Source of the DNA: Chromera velia
Lineage: Eukaryota; Sar; Chromeraceae
Assembly: GCA_018398765.1 (NCBI GenBank)
Contig: JAHBMJ010003590.1
Span: forward strand, 131,648 to 166,575
Length of the DNA: 34,928 nt
Direction of reading: 5' to 3'
Below the pieces are notes generated by a model. It saw only the letters and a list, made by a program, of their open reading frames with translations, searched no databases and was not told the origin of the DNA. Below are positions 22,092-32,240 of the stretch, one piece after another; the stretch's first letter is position 1, and each line of letters opens with the position of its first letter. A program made the translations under genes and the position numbers.

Positions 22092-24479
22092 GAAGAGAAG
22101 GAAAAGAAGGGAGAGAGAAAAGAAAAGGAAAAGAAGAGAGGACAAAAAGAGAAGAAAGGAAGGAAAAGACTGATCTTCAAAGAAACAGAAAAGGAAGAGG
22201 ACAGAATAAGACCTAGATGGAAAAGGACTTTCACACGAAGAACGGAAAGAGAATTCATAGAAGAATTGGACAAGAGAGTCACCATAAAGAAGATAGGGGA
22301 GGTATTCTAAGAAGCAAATGGTAGGAAGAAAGGAGAAACCATAGAGAGAGAAGCATTAGAAAGAGAATACAAGAAAATGAGACAGGTAAGAGAGGAAACA
22401 TATAGGTGGGCACTAAGGCAACAAAAGAAGAGGGAAAGAAAAGGGAATGGAGAAGCCTTAGAAGCCGATGAGTCAGTGAGAATAGAAAAGGCAGAGTAAA
22501 GAAGAATAAGAGCACTTAAAAGAAAAATCAGAAAGAAAATAAAAAACTTGAAACAGAAGAAAGGCGAAGGGACAGAAAGAGGACAAGAAGAGAGATGGCA
22601 GAGAGAATACAAAGAGAGAAGAAAACAACTAGAAGAGGTAGAGAGAGAGAGGATCAGGATTCAGAAAAGGGAAGCATCCAAGGAAACAATGAGAAAGGTG
22701 CAAAGAATAAGGAAGGAAATAGGAGAAGGAGGATGCTGGAAGGTCTGGAGGAGACTAGGAACAGAAGACAAGAAGAGAGAACCGAGGAGGATGAAGGACA
22801 GTCTCATAATGGAACAAGTTCCGAAAGGATGGAAAAAACAGACAAAGCTCCCAGACGATGAAGTGGAAACAGAAAAGAAAGAAGAATGCAAAAGATGCAC
22901 AGCAGTAAGAGAAAAGAACACGAAGATAGCTACCGAAAAGGAAGTGAGGGAGGCAATAAAAAAAGCCGGGAATCCTAAAAAAGCTGCTGGAAAGGATGGA
23001 ATGCCTCCGGGTCTGCTCAGGTTGCATAAAAAATCTTTAGTAATGGTGAATGTATATGCTGATTTGATTAATGCATCTTTTCGTTATGCGTGGTGGCCAG
23101 AGGGATGGAATGATTTACCAGTGACGGCATTGCCGAAGCCTGGCAAGTCACAGGCAGTGATGGGGGGATGGAGAAACGTGCACCTGGCATGTGCAGACGC
23201 AAAATGGGGAGACACGATTCTCGGTAATAATGTAGAAAGAGAAGCAAGGCAGAACCTATAGCAGTTTACATATAGAAAGAAAGTAGGAACATGCGATGCC
23301 ATCTTTCTTCTTTTGTTTGTGATTGCCCACCATTTCTTTATGATTGTGGCCCTCGTTGATTTCACTCGAGCTTTTGACGAAGTCAGGCATAGCAAGCTTG
23401 AGCAGCAACTGAGAGAGGCAGGGGTTTCAGAGGAGCTAATCCGATGAGCCCTGGCATCGCTTGAGAAAGTAAGAGCAAGAGTGAAAGGGACAGGAAAGTG
23501 GTATCAAGAACAGATAGGGATGAAACAAGGGGGGTCTAGTGGGCCCACTTTTTTCAAAGGATACGTACACGACCTGTCAGAGAGAGTAAGAAAGGAAGGG
23601 AGGGCTGGGAGAAGGAGAATAGGAGAACAGGGAGAAAGACCGAAAGTACCGGTCGGAGAGGATGGGAGGTGGATAGATTTTTTCTCCCTATTATTTGCAG
23701 ACGATACGACTTTGCTCGATGCAACAGACAGAGAATTGAACAAACTGCTGGAGGGATTAAGGAAGTACGCAGAGCCGCTCCGTCTCCTCTTTTCTGACAA
23801 ATCGAGAGTACTAAGGTTTGGAAGGCAAAGGCAGACAGAAGAGATCAGAATAGGCAGCATAGTACTAAAAGAAGAGAAAGTACAGCCATTTTTGGGTTTG
23901 GTTCTTCCCTCAAACTGCGACCTCGATGTAATGATGGCAGACAGAGCAGTGAGAGCAGAGAAATGCATGCAAGGATTGATAGGAAAGTTAGCCAGAGAGC
24001 CAGCCGTGCCGCCGGCAGAATGTTTTCATTTGTTTAATCAGACGGTGCGTGTAGTGTGGATGTATGGATGCGAGATACACCCATGCACAGACAGGGCCTG
24101 TGCAGAATTCGACGAAAAACAAAGACGCTTTGTGAGGTGGGTCTTGGGGCTAAGGAAGACAGAAAGCGCAGACACTACATTGATGGAGGGGGGGGTGTTT
24201 TCAATTGATATTGAAGTGGCAGAAAGGATGATCAGATGGGCAAGAAAGGCACTAAAAGAAAAGAAGAAGGAGACGATTGGGCAGGCTGTCATTCATTTCT
24301 TCAGAGGAGAAGTGGAGGATGAACTGAAGGGGAAGAAGAACAGAGTTGCATCCCTTTCACTTCTTTCTGTATTTGAAGAAATACACACAGACACTATTCA
24401 CAGAGAGAAGCCTTCATCCTTTTTCAAAAGAGAAGCTCGCAGGCCAGCCAGGAGAGATAGGGACACACGCAGTGAATGA
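22092..24479 (+). pseudogene. LINE reverse transcriptase region
   Basis: It continues in the same frame as the endonuclease without a frameshift. In-frame stops lie at 22308, 22497, 23259 and 23445. The first 270 codons are highly charged and probably helical. The catalytic part starts with KKAAGKDGMPPGLLRL (about 22977). It continues with ALPKPGK, VALVDFTRAFDEV (motif A, with the first Asp), GMKQGGSSGPTFF (motif B) and LLFADDTTLLD (motif C, FADD at 23694-23705). Motif B with GGSSGP in place of the usual GDPLSP-like sequence is unusual. The thumb region follows to 24479. Confidence 0.85.
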
Positions 24480-25125
24480 AAGAGTAGATAGGATGGAAAG
24501 ATGGATTGTAAGCAAGACAGATAAAGAAATAAAAGAGAGGAAGAAAGAAATCTTCAGGTGGAGAATTTAGAAGAGAGTGAGAGAGAGAGATAGAAGAGAG
24601 AGAGAAAAAGGAAGAAAAGTCTATATAGCACACATACACCGAACAAAAGCAAACGGAAACAGATTGTAGCTCATTTTATTTGAAAAGGCGTCAGAAGAAA
24701 GACCAAGAGAGGGAATGAAAATAGAGAAAGAAAAACTGGGACGGGTGCCCTTTCCTTATAGAAGGCTAGCACTAAGAGGAGAACACAAAAGGAGAGCAGC
24801 CTGCAGAGTAGGAGATAGGACGTTAGCGGGAACAAAGGGAAAAGTGCCAGAAAGAGGAGGGCAGAGAGTGCTGTTGGAGGAGAGACTCTGCCCTTATTGC
24901 AAAGGATGGTTGGAAACAGAGGTGTTGGAGGATGAGATCCATATGCTGACTGAGTATCCGATTTATGATAGAGAAAGAGCGCACATGTATAGAACATTAG
25001 GAGCAGACTGGAACGAGGGAAGAGAAAAGAGAGCAAGAGAAGTTTGCAGAGAGAAAAGAGAAGGACAAAGAGGAAGACTGCACACTGAGGCTTTGTTAAA
25101 AATTCTTGATGAACGAAGGGCATAG
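24400..25125 (+). pseudogene. LINE C-terminal region with zinc knuckle
   Basis: Translation moves to another frame near 24400-24480, so a small indel is likely. In-frame stops follow at about 24568 and 24667. The sequence then reads LCPYCKGWLETEVLEDEIHM (from 24886) and LTEYPIYDRERA. This matches the C-x2-C...H-x4-C finger at the end of many LINE polymerases, but the last Cys is a Tyr (TAT at 24955-24957). The frame ends with a TAG at 25123-25125. A further frame (25106-25546) may be the original extension. Confidence 0.6.
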
Positions 25126-25552
25126 TGCGGTAAATGAGTTTCTGGGGAGGGCGGCGTTCAGAAGAAGAGTATTCAAAGAAAGCCCAGGAAGGTATGCACT
25201 TGGAAGCTCATTAGATAAAACAGTGCTGGCACAGAGATATGGAGTGATCACAAAAAGAAAGGGAGGAACGGAAAGAAGAAAAGAAGAATACAAGACCATC
25301 CTGGAAGCAATGGAAGCAGGAAGACAGCTGAGGGAGGGGGAAGGAGAAATCGCTGAGAGAAGAATGGAGAGAGGGCGTGTACAAAGCCAAAGTGTCCTTT
25401 CGTCTTGTGTCATTAGATCGATTTTTAGAGCAGTCCCTTCTGAGCAGCCCATAGACCAAAGCATGCAAAGCGTAGATAGATTGTTGTTTGTTAGCGGCCT
25501 GGGAAACCAGGCGGGCCATGGGGTGTGGTCTGAGCCTCAGCGATGAGGTATA

Positions 25553-25574
25553 CCCCCCTGCCGTTTGCGGGGGC
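25553..25574 (+). other. stem-loop at the 3' end of the LINE
   Basis: CCCCC-T-GC pairs with GC-GGGGG around a CGTTT loop, leaving one bulged T. It lies about 55-75 bases before the end of the element, where LINE RNAs often carry a structure recognised by their own reverse transcriptase. Confidence 0.45.
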
Positions 25575-25627
25575 GACCTCTATAAGATAAAACGGCGACA
25601 GTGCTCTAGGGCACCACTAATCACTAA

Positions 25628-26468
25628 TCACTACTAGGACCAACATTTCATTCTTCATGTCTGTCTCCTGCTGCAAAGCCCTACAAAACTTTAACTTCCT
25701 GATCCAGAGTTTGTCAATTTGTTGATGTCTGCAACAGTCTCTCTCTCGTATAACTTTAATTAACTTCTAAAACCAGCATTTCTTTCTTCATGTCTGTCTC
25801 TTGCTGCAGAGCCCTATACATAACTTTGACTTCTAGATCTAGATTTTTTTACTTCATGTATCTTCATGTCTGCAATAGTCTGTCTCTCGCACAACTTTAA
25901 CTTCTAGGACCAGCATTTTTTTTTTACGTCTGTCTCCTGCTGCAGAGCCCTAGCTACAAAACTTTGACTTCCGGATCTAGAGTTTGTTAATTTATTGATG
26001 TCTGTCACAGTCTGTCTCTCATATAACCTTAACTTCTAAAACTAGAATTTCTTTCATCATGTCTGTCTCCTCCAAAACTTTAACTTCTGGATCTAGCCGT
26101 ATATTTCTAGAAATGATGTAAAAAATCTGTTCCATAGTTCTTTTTCTATCGTTACAACGTCTTCTTACACAAAGTTTCAGCTTCTAACTCCTTACCAATT
26201 ATGAGAACGAGTTTTTTGCGGAAATGCGCCGCTTTAGGGGGGCAAAAAGCACCCCACTCACCCCCGGCATGCGGCGTGGATCTAGCCTAGTCTGTCAAAA
26301 CGTTCCGGTTCGTCCCGCCGAGCCCTACAAAACTTTGACTTCCGGATCTAGGGTTTGTTTATTCATGTCTGTGACAGTCTTTCTCTAGCACAACTTTAAC
26401 TTCTGGGGCCAGAATATATTTCTTCATGTCTGTCTCCTGCTGCTGAGCCTTACAAAACTTTAACTTCG
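25628..26468. repeat. satellite array, right part
   Basis: About six units of the same dimeric satellite as 17777-19626, in the same orientation. It is interrupted by unrelated sequence at about 26093-26325, which contains a GC-rich CACCCCACTCACCCCCGGC stretch. The last unit ends about 36 bases from the stop codon of the Prx-Grx gene. Confidence 0.85.
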
Positions 26469-26503
26469 CAAAATTAGTGCAAGCCGCCGCTGAACTCAGT
26501 GGT

Positions 26504-29467
26504 TCATCCTTCCGTTTGCGCCAAAAGTTTCTCCTTCACAAGTAAGCTCTTCAGCTCCCCCGACTCATACATGTCTTTCACGATGTCCGCACCTGAAGAC
26601 AGTGGAATGAGGCAGGTAGCAACAAAGCCAAGCAACGTAAGCTTGTATGTTTTTTGGCAGAGGCCTGGGCAGAGGCCGATCCAAAGGAAACGAATGCATG
26701 CATGCATCTGGCTGCATGGAGGACGAGGGGAAAAAAGAAAAAAAGTCGGCGGAGTCACACGTGAGTACTAGCCGAATAAAAAACAAGGAAGTGAAAGACT
26801 CAGCACACAGGTAGGTGCACGACAGAGGGGGAAACGTCAGTGGAGTGCATCGCAGTATGCAATGTTGTCGTCTTGTCGGAAACTCTTGACCGAACGGTTA
26901 TGAGAGAAGCGAAGCGTGAGTTGGAGGACGAATGGGGTTCATTCAAGAAGACAAATGTCTGTCTGCAGAAGATGAACTTCATTTTCCTCGAACGTTCATG
27001 TGAAACGTCATAGTCCTTCAAGAGATTTGAATGTGTAAGACAAAAAAGACAATTAAGAAGACCACACAGCACGGAGGGAGAGAGGAAGAGACCCACCTCC
27101 TTGGAGTTCACCCTGCACAGACAGAGCACACAACAAATTAAGGGCAGCCGAAACAGAAGCGAGGAAGATGCTGCTTTTGGCTTTACAAGTCGATCCGTAT
27201 GAAGCATGCAGAGCCGTTTGCGATCTTTGTTACTCACTGTGCACGCCTGTTTCTGTGTGAACGCGACCTTTTCTTCTTCTGTTTGAGTCTTCTATTGCCA
27301 CCTCCAACGCGCATGCTGCTCGTGAGCTCACCAAGCGAGCACTTCAGGGGATCTCGCGCTTAGCCTTATCTCTAGAGTTGAGTGATTGACGATCTCTGGC
27401 ATGAACATGGGCTGCTGGGAGCACGGCTCCACTCTAGCAAAGCCAACTTCATTCATTCATCATGCAGGACTGTGAGAGTCCTCACAAGACAGAATTCTTT
27501 GAGAAAGTAAGACGAAAAGCGTGGAATGGGAATTGAGAGTCCGACCTGCCTCTCACAAAAACAGCATGCAGCCAAGAAAACCATGAGCGTCTGACCTTAA
27601 CAAATAGTTGTGGGAAAGTAGGAAAGTTCGAGAAGCTCTTCACGCCTTCACGCAAATTGTCACTGCTGAGCACGTCCATCGAGACGAACTCCACGTCCAG
27701 TTGTCTGCACGTTCGTTCAACAGTTGACTTTTGTTTTCTTTCGTCCAGTTACAGAGAGTCTCCGCAAGCTGTGTGCAGGTTCACGTAGCAACTGTTTGAT
27801 TCCAAAGTTTCCATGTGGACTTTCGAGAGAGGGCGGAGAGGCGTTCAAGAAGGAAATAGAAATCGAATAAGGAAAAAAAGGCGGAAAAGAAAGAGAGGGG
27901 CTGAAGGAAAATGCATCCCAGCCACATACAACCTAGTGTGATGCTCAGCAAGCAGAGGCACGGAGGTAGCAGAGAGTAGATTTCATGGGCTGTTGGGTCA
28001 CAAAACCGCGTTGCCTCCTCGATCGCTTTGAGACCCAGTTGAGACGGATCTTGTCTTCTTCAACCATGGTAGCTCATGTCTCCCATATCTCCACTTTCCT
28101 CTCCTTGTGGCCACAGTTAAAGCATCATCAGAATCCCGACAGCAGGAAACACTCAAAGGGAACTCAGAGGAGCACACGCATGTGCAGACAGACTCACCGC
28201 AGGATCGCAACCACCGTGGCGGAGAAACCGCACCGGGGTTCCGCAGGGACTCCCTGACAAAGCAAAGACAATCAAGGAAGGCGTGCAGTCAGACTCGAGG
28301 CCAAGAACAATTTAATTATTCTTCTGTACCCTTTACAAGCCAGGCACGCCTATGGCAGTGGGCTCTGCATTCAAGACTGAGTGCAGCTGCCCCATACAAA
28401 TTTCTGCTGCTGGAGATCAAACTCCTTGCAGACACGTCAGCATAGAAAACAAGAGCGAAGGAAGGTGCGGGTGAGAGATAAGACTTGAAGGTCACCTCAG
28501 CAGAAGAGTCGATGATGGGTGCTTACTTGTCTGGTGAAACGCCCACGCAACTGAAAAGGGAGACGAGAGAGAGAGAGAAATATTCAAGCAATCAATACGG
28601 GTGTTGGAAGCAGACGGAACGGGTAAGGGGTCGGGGCACAGAGTTCTGCCAAATTCGGTACGCATCGATCGGCGAGGTTCATAACTGACTGACTGACTGA
28701 CTGACCTTCATGAACAAAAAAACGGGATATTGGTTGACAAGCTCTCTGCAAGCAGCATCAGAGAAAGAGAGAGCGGAGATCCAGAGCAGCCTTGGCAAGG
28801 AAAACGGGTAAGGGGGGGACACGAATGGAGGCCAGAGAGGAGACGGGTCTCTTTTTCCTTCTGCCTGAATCACCTGCGGGTGGGCTGGAAGGGCTGACAC
28901 GCAACTCGACTGCGAGAGCAGAGCTGATCCAAATAGAGATGGAAAGCGGGAGAACCGAGTACAGAAGAGGAGGTGGAGGGGAGGCATGAGTGAAACTCGG
29001 AGGGAAATCAGGAAGGAGGAAGTGCAACAAAAGAAAAGAGAGAGAGAAAAAGACAGGTGAAACAAAATCGGGCTGACGCACGCCAGAATTTCCTCGATGG
29101 GCTTGTCCACCTTCACAGATCGCGTCCCTGTGCTCCTTTCACCTTCATCCTCCCCCCCTCCAGTCTCCCCAGAGGCATCAGCACCCTCAGTGTTCAGAGG
29201 CATCCCGTTCGGACCCACTGCCCCCTGCATGTGATCGGATGCATGGCACAAAGAGTTCACCTGGTCACCAAGCAAAAAGAGTCGTTGATGGCATCAACAG
29301 CTCGGAGAAAAGGAAAAGTCTACAAACACAAATTCGGATCAACTTGAGACCACAAAGACAGATTCAAGGAGCAGTCCAGTAGGCGAGACCTCGGCCGAGC
29401 CTCAGACAGGAAAGCAAAACCTTCGACAGACAGAAAGCCGGAACGCACGCACGCACGTACGCACGCA

Positions 29468-29504
<37 letters not shown>

Positions 29505-31813
29505 GCACGCAGAGAGAGAGAGAGAGAGAGGAGAGAGAGAAAGTTCTACTACCTCGTTCCTTCTCACTTACTGACTGACTGACCCTCAGAAATCCGATTG
29601 CATTCCCTCCCATCGAGAGACCCTCCCTGGCGAGAAATTCGATCTTCCCTGCATGGGAGACAGAGAGAGATAAGAGCATGCACGAGTGCACATGAAAGCG
29701 AGGCACAAAACATTGTCGGAACGGAGTGGCAGGAAGAGCACTTGACGGGGGGAGGGCGGGAGAAACCGATTGAAGGGAGGACGGATGAGGACAGGACTGA
29801 GTGAACACAAACCTTCCACCGTGCTAGCGTTTCTCTCGCGTCAGAGACGAGATCGGCAGTACACACGCTCGGACTCACACATGACACACACACACACACA
29901 CACAAAACAGATCTGAGAGAGAGCAAATTAGAGAATTGCTGACACCAAGCGAAGACAAGAAGGGCGTCTGTCAAGACAAAAGAGGCACGAAGGACATGAT
30001 GGTGTGTGCAGTGCACTGACCTTCTTTGTTGATAACCGCCGCGTATCTGCATTTGAAGGGGAAACAAACAGGAGCGGCGTTATTGCTCATGTACCAACTT
30101 CGAACAGCTGCCAGTGAGCAGACAGGGAAGAGTAGCGGGTGGAAGAACAGGGGGAGAGGCAGCAGGAAGATGGTTGGGGGACGGCTGACAGATGCATGAC
30201 AGACACTCTCGCACGTGGTCATGAGACGCTGAGGGGAAAAGACCGGCAGCTGGAGAGAGGGATGGAAGAAGAGGGAGCTAGAAGGGCTCAACACAAAATT
30301 CCTCTTCGACTCACATACCTCGCGGACTTCAGACCCATTCCAGCATCAATAGCCTTCTCGTTGACCATGCCAGCAGCCTGCGTGTACACCCTTGCACATG
30401 TATGCATGCAGATCCCCGTGCACGCGAGAGAGGGGGGGGAGAGAAGAGAGAGAGAGAGAGGACACATGCAAAAAAGATGAGAACACGGGCGTCCACAAGC
30501 AGGAAAGAAGAAGGCCTTACACACCCCGTCTGTTCATTTCTGAGCACACACTTTCACGAAGAATCTTTGGAATAATCGCCAGGGATAGATTCCGCATCAC
30601 TCCACCGCCACAACTCGACAAAGCCGTTCAGGAAACCCGCCCTCCCTGCCTCCCTTTCCCTCTCCGACAGACCTGCGTGAAGGCTGCGTTACCGTCAGAG
30701 ATCATGCTGACGCCCTTCTCGCCTGCCCCTGCCTGCTGTTCCCAGGCTGGACACAGAAGGAACAAAAGGAATAAAGAAGAAAGGTTATGGGGAACAACAA
30801 ACAAGCGAGGCAGTTTTTTGCCTGCCCATCGGATCGCCAGCTTGTCTCTTTCTCTGACTTCTTCACTTGCCTCCCTGTTTGTGTTTGTTTTTCGTTCTCT
30901 TTCCTTCCTTCCTTTCTTCTTCCATTTCTCCCTCCCTCCTCCCTTGCTCCCTTGCTCCCTCCCTCCCTTCTTCCCATCATTCCTTCTTTCCTTCCCTTTC
31001 CCTACTTTCTTTCAGCACAATCATTCTACCTGCCGACCTCTCTCTGACCTTTTCGCGTCTCAACCCCCCACCCCACCCCCTTCCCTGTGCAGACTCACCC
31101 TTGAGCACAAACGCGTCGTTGGTTGACAGGCAGCCGATGAACTCGATGCCCAAAGACCGGAGCTCGTCTGCGGCCTGGATGTAGGAGGGCAGGTGCTCCC
31201 CCGAGCATTTTGGGGTGAACGCGCCTGCACGAACGAACGCATTCAGCCAGTCACACAAGAAACGAAGGTCCCAACGAGCACCTGAGGGTACAAGATTCGA
31301 ACACAAAAGCTGAAGAGAATCGTGAAGCGGGAAAGGAATTCTGAGCGAGAAAGTGTGCTGGAAGGGGGCCGCAAAAGAAAGAGGGAGACTGGAGACGGCA
31401 ACATGACACACTTGAGGGTCGGACAGAGAAGAGCGGACCCGAGGACAATGAGACGCAACATCATCACACAAACCCACCAGGGACAGCAAAAATGAGCGCC
31501 CTCTTTCCCTGCAAGCAAACTCAAACACACAAGGAGAGAAAGTTCACACACACTCGGACCTCTACGTCGTCTGTGAAATCCGGACGCTGCGCACCTTCAC
31601 AATCTCGGGCACGGTCGTCACTTGTCCATTGTACTTCACTGGCGCATCTGGCAGGGTCGATCCAACCTCCAGGGTCATGTACAGAGGGCTGAGGCGAGGC
31701 CTCCCTGCTCTCTTCTGGGAGACATGAAGGGGAGACGGCGTTCTCAACACGAAGGAGTGCACGGAGACGCTGAGCAGAGCCACGAGGGCCCACAAAGTGA
31801 GACGACAGATCAT
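26504..31813 (-). CDS. peroxiredoxin (Prx5/type II) - CGFS glutaredoxin fusion, 13 exons, 350 aa
   Basis: Exons in reading order: 31813-31595, 31508-31478, 31224-31099, 30746-30673, 30377-30319, 30046-30021, 29648-29584, 29224-29082, 28745-28706, 28253-28198, 27704-27596, 27112-27097 and 26592-26504. All joins are GT-AG and in phase (1053 nt, TGA). Residues 1-20 are a signal peptide-like leader; 21-45 are basic with Ser/Pro. The Prx part (about 49-200) has PGAFTPKC with peroxidatic C90 and a second Cys at C115. Their 25-residue spacing is that of plant type II peroxiredoxins. An acidic, Gly-rich linker (about 201-236) leads to a monothiol glutaredoxin (about 240-350) with VFLFMKG, CGFS (C269-S272), the TFP cis-proline (P311) and GGADIV. 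It should reduce peroxides with glutathione; a plastid place is inferred from the leader. CGFS glutaredoxins usually handle Fe-S clusters, so the role of this part is open. Confidence 0.93.
27097..27112 (-). other. 16-nt micro-exon of the Prx-Grx gene
   Basis: GGTGAACTCCAAGGAG encodes GELQG plus one base and is needed to link FVK to GADIV of the glutaredoxin. It lies between a CTGTGCAG acceptor and a GTGGGT donor, and the phase fits on both sides. Confidence 0.85.
29445..29541. repeat. CGCA/CA/GA compound microsatellite in Prx-Grx intron 7
   Basis: GCAC and ACGC units, then about fifteen CA units, further ACGC units and about fifteen GA units. It lies in the intron upstream of exon 8. Confidence 0.85.
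29884..29903. repeat. CA dinucleotide run in Prx-Grx intron 6
   Basis: About ten CA units with no other features. Confidence 0.8.
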
Positions 31814-31960
31814 CGGGTCTAAGTCTCCACGTACTACGAGAAGGAAAGCTGATGGATCTGACGGAACCTATATACTGTTAATACATGCGAAGGTTATGGT
31901 AGAGAGGAGTCGCGCGCTCTTCATTGCCAGCACGCAAAAGATTGCCGCAAGTGAATTAAA

Positions 31961-32003
31961 ACGGGATACACCCAACCAGTTGGGTGAGTGCCTCGGGGGG
32001 CCA
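31961..32003 (+). repeat. dispersed 43-bp repeat, copy 2
   Basis: It matches the complement of 2491-2533. The TACACCCAACCAGTTGG core contains the imperfect palindrome CCAACCAGTTGG. Its place between two promoters could be neutral or regulatory. Confidence 0.7.
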
Positions 32004-32149
32004 TTTAGGGAGTCGGCCAGAATGTGATTGATGCAAACCATCGGGGGCTTGGGGCATGTCTTGCCTACAATGGGCAAGTGGCGGGGGCCACGGCAACGCG
32101 CGCAAAATGTGCTTTTCGGGACCGCATCACGCGAATAATACAAATGCAA

Positions 32150-32240
32150 CTCCGTGCGAGTTGCTTGAGGGGCACGTAATAGGTATTAGCCAAGTAATTA
32201 TAATGCGATCGCGGCTCCGTGCGAGTTGCTTGAGGGGCAC
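32150..32240. repeat. 26-bp direct repeat, 64-bp period
   Basis: CTCCGTGCGAGTTGCTTGAG followed by GGGCAC occurs at 32150-32175 and 32214-32239 without a mismatch. The spacer contains GCGATCGC. Confidence 0.8.

Larger units (their letters stand above)
19627..25627 (+). mobile_element. non-LTR retrotransposon (LINE) inside the satellite array
   Basis: The element carries, in order, a charged ORF1-like region, an APE-type endonuclease region, a reverse transcriptase region and a C-terminal zinc-knuckle region, all on the plus strand. It begins where the satellite stops after CTCTCGCA and ends before the satellite resumes at CTACTAGGACCAACATTT. The 3' tail is a short tandem CACTAAT/AATCACT repeat and there is no poly-A. 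A G/C-rich stem-loop lies just inside the 3' end. No target duplication is seen; about nine satellite bases appear to be missing at the join. Stops and one frame change make this copy inactive as it stands. Confidence 0.85.

Noticed and set aside
20910..24479. Reassignment of TAA/TAG to glutamine to explain the stops in the LINE
   Set aside because: None of the four host genes has an in-frame TAA or TAG, and the element also has TGA stops and a frameshift, so decay is the simpler reading.
28519..28548. A possible exon between exons 9 and 10 of the Prx-Grx gene (LRGRFTRQ, between TTTTCAG and GTAAGC)
   Set aside because: It would insert residues between FMK and GVPAEPRCGFS and destroy the glutaredoxin active-site loop; exon 10 joins exon 9 directly in phase with a perfect CGFS motif.
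28850..28890. Exon candidate AHPQVIQAEG in the intron between exons 8 and 9 of the Prx-Grx gene
   Set aside because: It needs a poor donor to keep phase, while exon 8 joins exon 9 directly (EEILA-ELVNQYP), as expected for a glutaredoxin start.
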